The notes under the pieces: model-generated
The model's database searches: none
Seen by the model: only the letters and a program-made list of their open reading frames with translations
Told to the model about the DNA's origin: nothing
Assembly: GCF_001625215.2 (NCBI RefSeq)
Contig: NC_030383.2
Span: 7,514,779 to 7,578,778, forward strand
Direction of reading: 5' to 3'
Length of the DNA: 64,000 bases
DNA from: Daucus carota subsp. sativus
Lineage: Eukaryota; Streptophyta; Magnoliopsida; Apiales; Apiaceae
Part shown: positions 11,156 through 24,097 of the stretch, piece by piece
How positions within the stretch are numbered: the stretch's first letter is position 1
Layout of the letters: each line of letters begins with the position of its first letter
Translations under genes and position numbers: made by a program

Positions 11156-11406
11156 GATTGAATTAGCTGTTTCTCGTAAAACTGTTTGGTTAATAGCTGA
11201 TTGATTAGTTTTTTATGATACAAACCAAAACCTCTAACTCAAAAAACTCCTCAAAATAGCTTTTTCAAAATTAGCTTTTTGGGTCCAAACCTATGTTTCA
11301 ATCCGCTAACTACCAAACACTTACATTAGCGGATTCTAGTAGTCAAACCTCTAAACCACCCTAAACCTCTAATTTTGCCCTAAACCTCTGACTTTCAAAT
11401 AGGCCC

Positions 11407-12045
11407 ATTGAATATTGTGATTTCCACATTGTGATAATACTGCTGGGTAGAATATGGTATTCTAGGAGATGTATCATGATCATCGGAGATGTATCATGAT
11501 CATCTACAAACTACGAACGTTGAGTTCTGCAATCATATATTTAACCATCCAACTGAATTGTGTTCTTGAAACTATTCGAAGAAAATTATGTAAATCACTG
11601 GGGCACGTATGTACTCGTGATACATGAAAAGAGAGTACAAATTCCCTCCTCGGTGGCCTGGCCAAAATATGCAATTGTCAGAAGTTCCTTTGTAAAGAAT
11701 ACTTAGTACGCCATGATATTTGCTTTTCTTTTTGTTTTCTCCGACCACCAAGTTTTCTTCTTTTATGATCATGTTAGTAGATAGTAAATAACTGCAGATG
11801 TTCAGCATAATAAATCCACATTAGTGATGATAATATTCAGTTTAGTTCAACTATAACATGTTTATGGCAAATATTTAGCACCTGACCACTTTAGAACAGA
11901 ACTGCTTGATCCAAACCTTGTCTGTCAAGTTTCTAGCTTCTTGGACAATTAAAGTATACCATAAATATTATTATTCGTTATATATACTCACACAAACCAC
12001 TTAAACCAGAGGCCATCTAAAAGAAAAAAAGATCATATATCAGTT
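11407..12045. other. Upstream region of the DUF4220 gene
   Basis: No gene was seen. An exact 20-bp direct duplication, GGAGATGTATCATGATCATC, occupies 11465-11504. A likely TATA box (TATATATAC, about 11979-11987) lies some 60 bp ahead of the DUF4220 start codon. Confidence 0.5.
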
Positions 12046-12505
12046 ATGATAGTTTTCAATGGATGGGAACTCTGGGCTTGCATTTTGCTCAGTCTTTTCC
12101 TCCAAATCTTCTTAACAATTGCTGGAACCTTTAGGAGATTAGCATCCCGCAGATGGTTCGTGAAGATTCTGTGGTTGGCCTATTTGCTTGCAGATTTTGT
12201 TGCTGTTTTGGGACTTGGACTCCTTGTGAGCAGGCAAAGTTTATTATATAACAATTGTTTGAATGAAAAACATTGCTACACAGATGAGGCTCTCATGTAC
12301 TGGGCTACCTTTTTCCTCGTACACCTTGGCGGTCCAGACAACATCACTGCTTTCTCAACAGTGGACAATGAGTTGTGGCTCAGAGATTTGTTTTCTATTT
12401 CTTCAAAGTGCATTACTGTGGCCTATGCTATCTATGAGTCTGTCAGGACTAGTTCCAAAGTAAGTCTCCCAGTTCTACTTTTGTTTTTCTATGGAATTAT
12501 CAAGT

Positions 12506-12739
12506 GCATTGAGTAGGGATGGCAAAATAATCCGATCCGACGGATACCCGATCCGAAACCCGATTTTTTGGATATACCGAACCCGAATTTTTGGATTTGG
12601 ATTTGGATATGGATTTGATTTTTGTACCCGAAATTTTTTGGATTTGGATATGGATATGACCTCTACCGATCCGAAACCCGATCCGAAACCCGAAATCCTA
12701 TCCGAACCCGATCCGAACCCGAAACCCGAAAAAAACCCG

Positions 12740-12778
<39 letters not shown>

Positions 12779-14217
12779 ATAATTTAATATGAATGTGTGT
12801 GTGTGTGTCTATATATATAACATATTTATATTTAATTATTTGGATGAATGTAATATAATACTCTCAATATCAATAGACTAGGTTAAAGGAATAAGGGTTT
12901 CTATTTAAGACAAATACTTCATTATTAATAGGGAAAATAAATTTTTTTGCCACTCAACTTATAGCGTTTTTCAAAACTTACCACCCAACTATTTTTTTTC
13001 TTTTTTCAGTCACTAATGTTAGGTTTGGTTTTATTTTTAGCCACCAACTTAGGTTCGGATTTGATTACTAGCATTATGATAATTTTTTGTAGCATCGTTT
13101 ATACATAGTGATAGTATGTAATATTTTAATGATGTGTTGTATGTTTATATCTTTATATATAGTAATAATAATATAAAATAAGCTGATGAAAAATTAATAT
13201 CAGGAAAAATCGTAATTAGATTCCAAAATTTTAATAATCCATAAATATGAAATCAGTGACTTTAAACAATTCATCCTCTCTCATAATATATTCACCCTCT
13301 CTCATAAGATAAAGTGTAATTGAGTGATATGACGCATCATCTTTCGCTATTAAAGTTTCAATCGACTAGCTCAGTCTAAGATCTCTCTTAAATTTATCTT
13401 CAAAAGTTTTAATAACTTTATCTTATCACAATTTTCAAGATAAATAAATAGAGAGGAAAACTTAATTTTTAATGATTGTCCACTATATATAAAGATACAA
13501 ACATATATCAAATCATCAAAATATTACAGACTACCACTATATTTTAACAATGATACACATAAAATGTAATGCTAATAATCAAATCCGAACCTAACTTCAG
13601 TGACAAAAAAAGTGACCAAAAAAAGCTGAATCTATCGCTAGTGAGTAAAATAAAAAAATTATAGTTGAATGGTTAGTTTCTAAAGACGCAATAAGTTTAG
13701 TGACAAAAAAATTATAATAATACTAGTAATCAAATCCGAACCTAAGTTGGTGGCTAAAAAAAAAAACCAAACCTAACATTAGTGAGTAAAAGGAAAAAAA
13801 AATTAGTTGGGTGGTAAGTTTCCAAAAGCACAATAAGTTGAGTGACAAAAAAATCTATTTTCCCTTAATAATATATTGTATAAAATATATTGTATATTGG
13901 TAATAATGAAAATTAATATGGTTTAAGTTTATATTATTCAAATTTAAACCAATAGAATCCAATCCAATAATCTTAATTTTGAAAAAAAATACTTAATTAT
14001 CATAGTTCAGACAGCTTTATAATTTTTAATTTTTTTTTAAGATATCCGGTTGAAACCCGAATCCGATCCGAAACCCGAAAAAACCCGACGGATTGGATTT
14101 GGATTTTACATTTTAATATCCAAATCCGAACCCGATCCGATCCGAAATATATCGGATTGGATATGGATTTCATGAAATCCGACCCGATCCGACCCGATTG
14201 CCATCCCTAGCATTGAG
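12506..14217. mobile_element. Non-autonomous hAT transposon inserted in the DUF4220 exon
   Basis: The element spans 12514-14209 (1,696 bp), with 12-bp terminal inverted repeats TAGGGATGGCAA. The perfect 8-bp target duplication GCATTGAG (12506-12513 and 14210-14217) is diagnostic for hAT. Both subterminal regions are packed with variants of CCGATCCGAAACCCG in opposite orientation, likely transposase-binding repeats. No transposase frame exists. The interior holds a TA microsatellite (about 12746-12775) and a nested inverted-repeat element (12931-13864). Confidence 0.93.
12931..13864. mobile_element. Long-TIR foldback element nested in the hAT
   Basis: The left end GGGAAAATAAATTTTTTTGC and the right end, read in reverse as GGGAAAATAGATTTTTTTGT, extend into inverted arms of roughly 140 bp. 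Shared blocks include CACTCAACTTAT, CTTACCACCCAACT, TAGGTTTGGTTTT and GCCACCAACTTAGGTTCGGA. The sequence TTAATA flanks both sides (12925-12930 and 13865-13870) as a possible target duplication. A second inward copy of the arm motif (near 13565-13625) shows internal rearrangement. The superfamily is uncertain, perhaps Mutator-like. Confidence 0.7.
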
Positions 14218-15783
14218 CGTACGTGTGCTCTGTATTATGCCAGTGCAAAGGGTTTCCGCAATTCCATGCTTTCAAAAAATTATTTGCAGGTCAGACTTGT
14301 GAGTGATATGAATAAGGTGGATTTGTCCAAAACAGAAGTGCTGCAATATGCTTTGGTATACTCCACGGCGTTTAAAGGACTTGTTGTTGATCTCAGTGTC
14401 AGTATCAGTCAACGCAACCAAAGCCGTGAATTCTTCCTTCAAAGATCTATAGAACAAGCTTTCAGGCTAGTTGAGTTAGAGTTAGATTACCTCTATGATG
14501 TGCTTTTCACGAAAATCCTAGTGTTGCACCACAAAGTTGGCCTCTCTTGTCGCATTCTATCATTCATCGCAGTTGTTTCTTCCTTCGTGCTCTTCTATTT
14601 TGATTTTGTTGCTTCTCCCTTACCACCATCAGACATTGCTACTCCTGAATTTCATAAAATTGATATAGTGGTTACCTGCATATTGTTTATTGGAGCCATT
14701 CTGATGGAGGTAATTGCCTTTTTTATGCTACTTTTCTGTGACTGGACTGTGGTTAAGCTCAGCCCTTTGTCTGATGCAAACTCCAACAGACAATCATGGA
14801 AAGATAAGCTTCTTGCTTGCATACTGTCTTATAAACATACTATAAGTGCCTTCTTTCATCACTGTCTTTATCTTGTTGGTATAGAGAATCAACGCGAGAT
14901 TAGAATTACTGAGAGGTGGTGGGCTAATTCTTTCTCAGCATTCAACTTGATATATCATTGTTTACATGGAGGAAGGCAAAACATTTATCCTCGCCTTGTC
15001 AAGTTTCTGATGGAGTTTTTGTATGCAGAACCATATGCACTATCCGGTCATTTAGCTACCTTCATTTTCGACCAACTAAAAATGAAATCAAAAAAAGCTG
15101 AGAGTTTAGCCATAGCAAAACAAATCTATTCTTCTAGAGGAGAGTGGGTGCTTGATGAATTGGAAGATGGCTGTCAAGCATTTCTTCCTTATGTTGCCAA
15201 GTATGATTACGAAGATATCCTTCTTTTGTGGCACATCGCTACTGAAGTCTGCTACAACGACAACCAGGACAAAGTAACTAACCAGGAACAACGTCGCACT
15301 GCAAAGGATCTATCAGACTACATGCTCTATCTTATGGTCATGAAGCCTGATATGATGTATGGAGTTTCAAGCAATGGGGAAATAAAGTTCAGAGAAACTT
15401 GCACAGAAGTTTCAAAATTTTTTGACACGGAATTACCTGAACTAAAGAACAGACAGTTTAGTTATACCTACCGCGGAGAGAGGGAGGAAGCTTTACAGAA
15501 AATTGCCTGTCAAAGAATTCTTTTCCACGAAACAGAAGCTGAGCATGTTACTGTATGCAGAGATGTTCCTACTTTGTTCACCGCATCTGAATTGGCCAAA
15601 GAACTGAATAAGTTACCTTCTGAGGAAAAATGGTTGCTAATAAGCAAATTGTGGGTGGAACTGCTATCATATGCTGCAACTCATATCAGGTCAAGTGCTC
15701 ATGCTGAACAGCTAAGTAAAGGAGGGGAGCTCATAACTGTTGTTTGGTTACTTATGGCTCATTTTGGCTTGGGAGATCACTAG

Positions 15784-16545
15784 GAGATCGGCCCTGGAGA
15801 GGAACATGATATTTGACTGTTAGTGCAAAATTTAGCTACCTATCAAAAGTTGCATTTGTGATTTGAGCAACCAACAATATTCTTATGTATTGTTTTAAAT
15901 AGTTGTTTGCTGTGATGTAACCCTTGTTTAAATAAATGTTCTTTTTTTTTATATTTCATTGTGCTTCCATTGATTACCATTCTCAGGAGCACCAAAGACT
16001 GAAAATTGCTTTCTTAGGACAATTTATCAAGTTAATTACGGAGTACAGGAACCACCAGGCACCATATAATATATCTACCAAAATATATAAAGTAGACAAA
16101 GAAATTATTGTAAAAGATAGATGTGTTACAATAAAACTATCTGCAGCTTCACTCAATTAGCAGCTGCAATTTGCAAAGGTCACCCAAACTACATGATTCA
16201 TTTCCCAGAGGATTACTTTGTATAATTACTCTATCTCCTAAATAACTATACAATTGCCAACAAAGAAATGAAATAATAGCTTTCCCCACCCCCAAAAATT
16301 TGCCAACAAAAACAAAAAAAAAAAAAACTAGGGAACAGAAATTAGAACAGTGCTATGTAATTACAATATGGCGTGGGCATCCTTGGTATCAACAGAAAGA
16401 CTGCAAATTAATTGATCCACAGCTTCATATGTGCACCTCTCCCCTTACACCAGCAATATCTTTTATGCAAGAATCGGAAAAAATGCTTGCTTTTGGTTAT
16501 ATATCTTTACGATTGTAGAGCAACCGTCTATTATCTTCATGATTG
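15784..16545. other. 3' regions of the convergent DUF4220 and TPP genes
   Basis: About 15784-15990 is the DUF4220 3' flank whose paralogous copy lies at 5241-5750. The remainder, up to the TPP stop codon, holds poly-A-rich sequence (16310-16330) and no gene. The two genes converge, so the 3'UTRs may approach each other. Confidence 0.5.
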
Positions 16546-18992
16546 TTAAGCACTTGCTTTCTTCCATATTACTAATGACCTGAGGAATTCCAAGACCTGC
16601 ACATATATGGGAAATAAAGTGAATACACAAATTGTAATCAGATATACAGCCAGAGGGTGAAAGGAAAGGCGGCTATAGTGTACTAAGAATAGCAGAACTC
16701 GGTCTGCGAAGAAACACATACCATGGGCGGACATAAACATAAACATATTGCCTGCTTGTTGATAAATTATAATTCTCACAGCTTACTAGGTCTGCACTCA
16801 TGGCACTAGTTATTTTAGTCCCTATTTAACCTTCCGGAAGGCAAGTATGCCAGAGCCCTTTCTTCCACTAAGTAGCAAGTCCATCATGGTGTTTGCGAAT
16901 TGAAAAAGGCATTTTTATTGACATGGCATGATAACACTTTTTATGATTAAGGTCTTATAAAGTTGGCCTCATGCTTACAATACCACCACTCCTAATTTAA
17001 GAAATAAGATTACCTCTGATGGGTCTCTGAGAGAGTAAAATGCATTGCTTTCTTTCGGTGCAGAAGACACCAATATACCATAACCTCGATTACCCTCTCT
17101 AAGAACCTATATAGAAAAAATAAAAAATATATAACTTTATCCAATGTCTTCTGAGACGTTTTTTATGTCGAGATAGTTCAAAATATAATTATCACTTGAC
17201 ACTTGCTTACCTTGAATGCATCTTCATCAGTTCGATCATCTCCAACATATATAGGAAGCACGTTGTCACTATTACTAAGCCCTACAATAATATTACAAAA
17301 ACCATTTAGCTTGCTTACAAAAAAAGAATAACAGTATAGCACATAACCATTTTTCAATATTTAATCAGGATTACTTCATGAATCTAGAGGAAGAGAGATC
17401 ACGCACCTAAAGATTCAAGTAAAAACTCTACAGCCTTCCCTTTATCCCAATTAAGCACTGGTCGGACCTCTAAAACCTACAAAAAAGTATGGGAAGTTTA
17501 ATAATTGAACTAATTTTACAAATATGCTGCAAGTGCACATAACCATGTACAAACTAGTTCAGATGTAAACCTTCCGCCCATGGGTTAATCTAAGTCGAGG
17601 GTAGTTCTTCATGATGTCATGAACAGATTCTGCAATCGTTGTCCAACTCTGCAATTACAGCAACGAAGAACAGTAAATATCATTCTTTACCAAAGAAGAG
17701 TAACTATAACTGGTTAAACTTAGAACAACTCCCACCTTCTCATCTACGTTACGGTAATGAACAGATATACAAAATTTATTGTTCTCGACAGTGGCTCCTT
17801 CTATTTCTTTAGCAATATCAACAAGGGATCTATAAATCTGCTCAAACACAATAAGCAAATGATACTTCAATCATACAGAATGAAATGAACGACAACTACA
17901 CATCACCAAAATAATATTCCAGTACTATACCTCATCAATCATGGGTAAGAATTCACTAGCAGGCTGGAACAAGTTAACTTCTTTACCCTGTCATCATAAC
18001 AAACACAATCAAAAAAATTAGCAAGAAGGGTTTCCAGACACTTTCTTTGGAGAGAATTTATACTATGATAATCACCTGGTTGTCAGTGGACCTGATACAA
18101 TTTGTATGACCATCAGTATTGGGGCGAACAGGGCCCATTATGTCCATCCCATGGCTACCAGCATAGTAGAGTTCTGTTAGTCCTACAAATTCAAGTACCT
18201 GGAAAAGAGGGCACTAAGGGATCAGAAAAGAATTAAATGTTGAATGCGAAAGTTGATATTGGTATCACAACATTGGCCTGCCAAGTACCTTGTCACGGCT
18301 TCTCCCACTGATAATTGCTGTAGGGAAGTACCTTGCCACATTTTTAACAGCCAAGCGCATCTGAAAATGTCGTTAAGAATGCAGAAGAATACAAGGGTGA
18401 GAAATAAATTTAAATCTTAAAATTAACTACGAAATATGAAAAGAATACCAATAGAGTAGACACAACACAGTAGATCCTCACATTATTAGACATAAAGGCT
18501 CGATCTGGGTTGTCCACTATTGGTGACAAAGTCCCGTCATAGTCCAGAAACAAAACTACTCTTTTACCCTTTGCATAGCTTGTTATTTTCTCAAAAGATG
18601 CAAGTGCAGATGGATACTTGAGCTGCGTGAATTTAGCATAGTACAAGTTAGATGCTAATAAAAGAACAGTACGAATTTTATAGCTAACCATAACACAATT
18701 TAATTACCATCCAATTGCGATGGGCTATTTCAGTATCGGTGGGCTCGGTGCTAAAATCTTTTAACTTCTTATGAGTGGGAGATGAAGATTTCATGGCATC
18801 CAACCAACAGGTGGACAGTACATCATCGAGTAGGCCAGTCTTTTTCCTTGGAATTGTCAAGAAGAGACTTGAAGAAAACACGGCATCTGGGGGAGAATAT
18901 GGCAGCAAAGCAGAATGAAGGCCTAACCTTGAGTTGTTCAATGATGCAGATTCAGTGAGAACTGAAGCATTGTGATTCTTTTCCATTTCCAT
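16546..18992 (-). CDS. TPP: Trehalose-6-phosphate phosphatase
   Basis: Eleven exons (18708-18992, 18482-18622, 18289-18360, 18076-18198, 17931-17987, 17736-17837, 17571-17648, 17407-17476, 17211-17281, 17014-17106, 16546-16596) join in frame to 380 residues, normal for plant TPPs. The enzyme removes phosphate from trehalose-6-phosphate to give trehalose and so tunes the T6P sugar signal. HAD motif I is LFLDYDGTL, with nucleophile and acid D122 and D124. The substrate block [13 protein letters not shown] follows near residue 180, and the metal-binding motif [10 protein letters not shown] lies at 323-332. The N-terminal 95 residues are the variable plant extension, with [12 protein letters not shown]-type sequence. 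The C-terminus, [13 protein letters not shown], is typical. The ATG has a second in-frame ATG two codons on. Which TPP paralogue this is (TPPA to TPPJ) was not resolved. Confidence 0.95.
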
Positions 18993-21111
<2,119 letters not shown>

Positions 21112-21242
21112 GGCGAAACTTGCCTCGGGAACAGCGAAGCAGTAGAAGGGGGTTGTGTTAGATACAAGAATGGTGCGTGCGTTTGTGTGTAATGTAACAG
21201 AGGAGAGGAGAAAGAAGAGGGAAAAGAGGAGCGGGGCTGGGG

Positions 21243-21250
21243 TTTATATA
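21243..21250 (-). promoter_or_regulatory. TATA box of the TPP gene
   Basis: TATATAAA on the minus strand in the context GTGTATATAAACCCC is followed by a GC- and purine/pyrimidine-biased leader leading into the CT tract. Its position fits a TPP transcription start near 21215. Confidence 0.65.
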
Positions 21251-21259
21251 CACAAAAAT

Positions 21260-23089
21260 ATGTACGTATGTATTGAGTATCTGTTTTGTGGTTGGATGAA
21301 GACGTGCCCAGAGGAAACTTCTAAAATTGATTAGTTTAATATTATTATGGAAACTTAGGTTGAGCTGGCGGTTGAAGGCGCGTGAGCAGCCTTAATCCCT
21401 CCGGACCATCTTCACTCATAGGCCATAGCGATTTCGATTTTTTAATCATAAAAATCCATAGCTAAAAAAATAGTTGAAAATCAGAAATAAAATAATTTAT
21501 ATATTAAAAATAAAAAATATGAATAATCAAAGAAAAATATCATACTTCACTCGTATAATTCTGAATATAATAAAATATAAATAATTTAATAAAATATGAA
21601 TAATATGTGTAACTTAATCGGTGATTAATTGCGGTTAATGACCGACTTTTAGAACAGACGCACTGTATCACATCACTTTACATGGATCCAAGGTACCGTT
21701 GTTAGTTGGTAGTTGAATCCATCTGCGCGTGGGATACTCGTGAAAGCTACTCCCACAGCGTATTCTTACTTTTTTGTTTCACATGAATATATTAACACTT
21801 CCACGGTTCGACCCCAGAAAGGATGGTTGAAGAAAATTAACTGATACTTATTCATTACTGTATTTTCTTTTCTCTTCTATTTCTAAAATTCTCTCGAGCA
21901 GAATATAATTTGTTAATTCAACGTAAACAGCGTATACAAGCATCAATTCAGAACCAATTATAGGACTGTTCTATTTAAACTATGTACGCTTTCTTGAATT
22001 TGTAATATAATTATTAACCGTCTTTTTTTCATGTTATTCTTTCCGGACCCTGTATCAATTAAATATATTAAATTCGTTTATTTAAAAATATGCATAAAAC
22101 AAAATAATATAAAATAAATGAATATTGGATCCAGAAAATTATATAATGTCCGCTCGTCTAAGCTTGATCAAGTTATTTCAACATTTCAACTAAAAACTAA
22201 CGCGCTGAATGAGAGTCGACTCCCCTGAGTCACCATAACCATGGCCGCCGCCCCTTTTCTCCATCTACAACTTTGTTTCTCCCATTAAACCATCCTCCGA
22301 TCTTTTCTCATTATCTAAACTTTTTTTTCCCAGTTTTTCAATAAAATCGAACCAAAGCCAATTATCTAGAATTTATTTCTCAGACCTATTTTGGCTTTGA
22401 GTATGACTCTACAAATAAAATACCGTTAGATTCAAATCCTCCTCCTTAACATCATACCAAGATCTGGTGTCATTGAGGAATTTTTGAATTTTTGATTTTA
22501 GTCTCGCCTATTGCGTGTGTCTGCCTTGTTACTCTTTTTATTGGGATGTCAGATGTATGTTTTTTGGATGTTGGTTTATGTTTTGTTCCTGACTATTTTG
22601 TGCATTTGGATTTGTGCTGGTGTCGGATATTGCAAGAGCTTATTTTTCACAACTAAAATTTGTTCATCTTATGAGATCTTTCACCCTCGGCTTGTCTATA
22701 GATGATTTTCGGCATGTAGATAGTTTAGGTGCTTCTGAAGATTGAGCTACAAGTGGTGTGTATGTGAAGGTTATTTGTGATATTACTAGTTTCAGGATTG
22801 GTGCAGGTTTGATCGATCGGGAAGCTATTTTAATCTTTTCTCATTCAAAAAATTTCGAAATTCATGATGTTAAACAGTTTGAAAACATATACAGTTATTT
22901 GCTTAACTCATTTTTATATTTCAATTCAGGTTGTATTGTCAGCTCAGGGAGATTTGTCCTGACTGTGATTTGTGTTTTTGCATATCTTTTCCAAATCGGA
23001 TTTTCGATGGAGTTGTTCTTATTGGAATTAAGTATGTAATTTTGGTTGATACAAGTTAATAAAATCATTTTGTTTGTCAACAAAAGAAC
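21260..23089. other. Intergenic DNA with no supported gene
   Basis: The first part is the upstream region of TPP. Around 22240 an ATG-led, alanine-rich frame (MAAAPFLHLQLC) stops after 15 codons. From about 22500 to 23080 two short frames (64 and 93 residues) are T-rich and hydrophobic by composition. The segment ends with AATAAAATCATTTTGTTTGTC, which could be the tail of a decayed LINE or other retro-copy, but nothing decisive was found. Confidence 0.4.
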
Positions 23090-23091
23090 TA

Positions 23092-23311
23092 CTCTCTCCG
23101 TTCCCTGTGGGCTGTGATTGTTTACGTTCAGTGTTTGCACGCATTTTGAGACTCTTATAGAGTATAGTTTCATAATTTTTTTTAAAAATTTTCTTTTTTT
23201 TTTTATAAAAGTTTAAACATTAAACTTTTATTCAAAGAAAAAAAATTAAAAAAATATATTATGAAAGGACGTGCCAAAAATAACGTAAAGAAATGACCGC
23301 GACACAAGGAG
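23092..23311. mobile_element. Degenerate Stowaway-like MITE
   Basis: The ends CTCTCTCCGTTCCCTGTGG and, reversed, CTCCTTGTGTCGCGGTC are flanked by TA on both sides. Shared inner blocks TTTACGTT and GCACG extend an imperfect inverted repeat of about 50 bp. Confidence 0.6.
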
Positions 23312-23313
23312 TA

Positions 23314-24097
23314 TAATATAAATTTCGAATAATGTGCGAATTGTCAAATTATAAGACCCCGGCGGTTAAGTAAGTGCCTAAGAAAACGCGGGTTCCACAC
23401 GCATGACCGGGTCTACACGTGGAATAGTGACCTTTTTAGAACGATGACACCAGTTGTCGCGTCAGAGCTGACGTGGCCACGTTAGTACTAGTAATAAATT
23501 TATCTGTCGCTTTTCATGACAGCTAGTGAGTGAGTCATAAGGACGGTTTGGAAATCGTGGGAAGCTTTCCTCTCTTTCGGTCAGCTACCATATCTTTTAC
23601 GGTCCATTGTCTGCCAAAAATGACAATCCATTGTTTTTTAAGAAATTACCATCCTCCCTTTTGGGTAAGTTTTTTTTTTCTTTCTAAAATTTGATAATTT
23701 ATTTATTTTAAAAAATGAATATTTTCATAATTATTTTAGATATAAATGTTAACCGGGTATTGTATATCTATTATTTAGTAAAAATTTAGGATCTATTTTA
23801 GAAAAATGTAGAATTATGTGTACTTTTTTTAGAAAAAAATCTTTATTTTTAAAAATAAAATTAGTCAAACGGTCATTATGTATTCTGTTAGGGATATGTC
23901 ACGTACATAACAAAACCCCCCTCCAATCTTAGTTAGTAATCGTTGATTTGTTCTATTCCATTAAAAATAATTAATAATCGGATCCATGTGTATAAATTAT
24001 ATAATTATAATCAATCATTTGTCTAAAACATCATTTCAGAAATAAATTTGAAAAAGGATTTAAGATATGTGACAATATTATTTCCATTGACATGAAA
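23314..24097. other. Intergenic AT-rich DNA
   Basis: No gene was seen. The 12-bp perfect palindrome ACGTGGCCACGT (23471-23482) contains two ACGT cores of the G-box/ABRE kind, with a further CACGTGG at about 23415. No adjacent gene uses it obviously. Confidence 0.4.

Larger units (their letters stand above)
6065..11160 (+). mobile_element. Complete Ty3/gypsy chromovirus LTR retrotransposon, Reina-like
   Basis: The element proper is 6070-11155 (5,086 bp), flanked by the 5-bp target-site duplication GATTG (6065-6069 and 11156-11160). It has two 268-bp LTRs that begin TGATG and end CATCA, a tRNA-iMet primer-binding site, one uninterrupted gag-pol frame and a purine-rich tract before the 3' LTR. 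A chromodomain at the C-terminus places it among the chromoviruses. The small size and short LTRs fit the Reina clade, but that is an inference needing a reverse-transcriptase tree. The two LTRs appear identical by eye, which implies very recent insertion. Confidence 0.95.
5985..11406. mobile_element. Old MITE split by the gypsy insertion (5985-6069 plus 11156-11406)
   Basis: The left end GGTCCTGTTTGGGGATTAGC and the right end, read on the opposite strand as GGGCCTATTTGAAAG, form imperfect terminal inverted repeats. Just inside, AGCGGATT and AATCCGCTAA also occur in inverted orientation. Without the LTR element it would be about 330 bp. The left part carries a direct duplication of GCGGATTGAAATAGATGTTT. 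A target-site duplication could not be resolved, so the superfamily is uncertain; the terminus resembles hAT-type plant MITEs. Confidence 0.5.
12046..15783 (+). pseudogene. DUF4220/DUF594 plant membrane-protein gene split by a hAT element
   Basis: The first part, 12046-12513, encodes 156 residues with N-terminal membrane segments and the family hallmark FLVHLGGPDNITAFS followed by DNELWLRDL, typical of DUF4220. It stops immediately at TAG, the first three bases of the inserted element (12514-12516). The reading frame resumes after the element and its duplicated 8 bp at 14218 (RTCALYYASAKGF) and runs open to the stop at 15781-15783, adding 521 residues. This second part carries two more hydrophobic pairs (about 14530-14760), FRDSML-like FRNSML, and the C-terminal DUF594 block with KWLLISKLWVELLSYAA and LSKGGELITVVWLLMAHFG. 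Without the element the protein would be about 677 residues, normal for the family. No other lesion was seen, so the gene was probably working until recently, or the element is spliced or excised. The family's biochemical function is unknown. Confidence 0.85.

Noticed and set aside
22511-23039. Two hydrophobic short frames
   Set aside because: T-rich DNA gives Phe/Leu/Val by composition. They overlap no recognisable domain and end near a possible retro-element tail.
23471-23482. ACGTGGCCACGT palindrome as an ABRE/G-box promoter
   Set aside because: No gene begins within a sensible distance, so a regulatory role is not supported.
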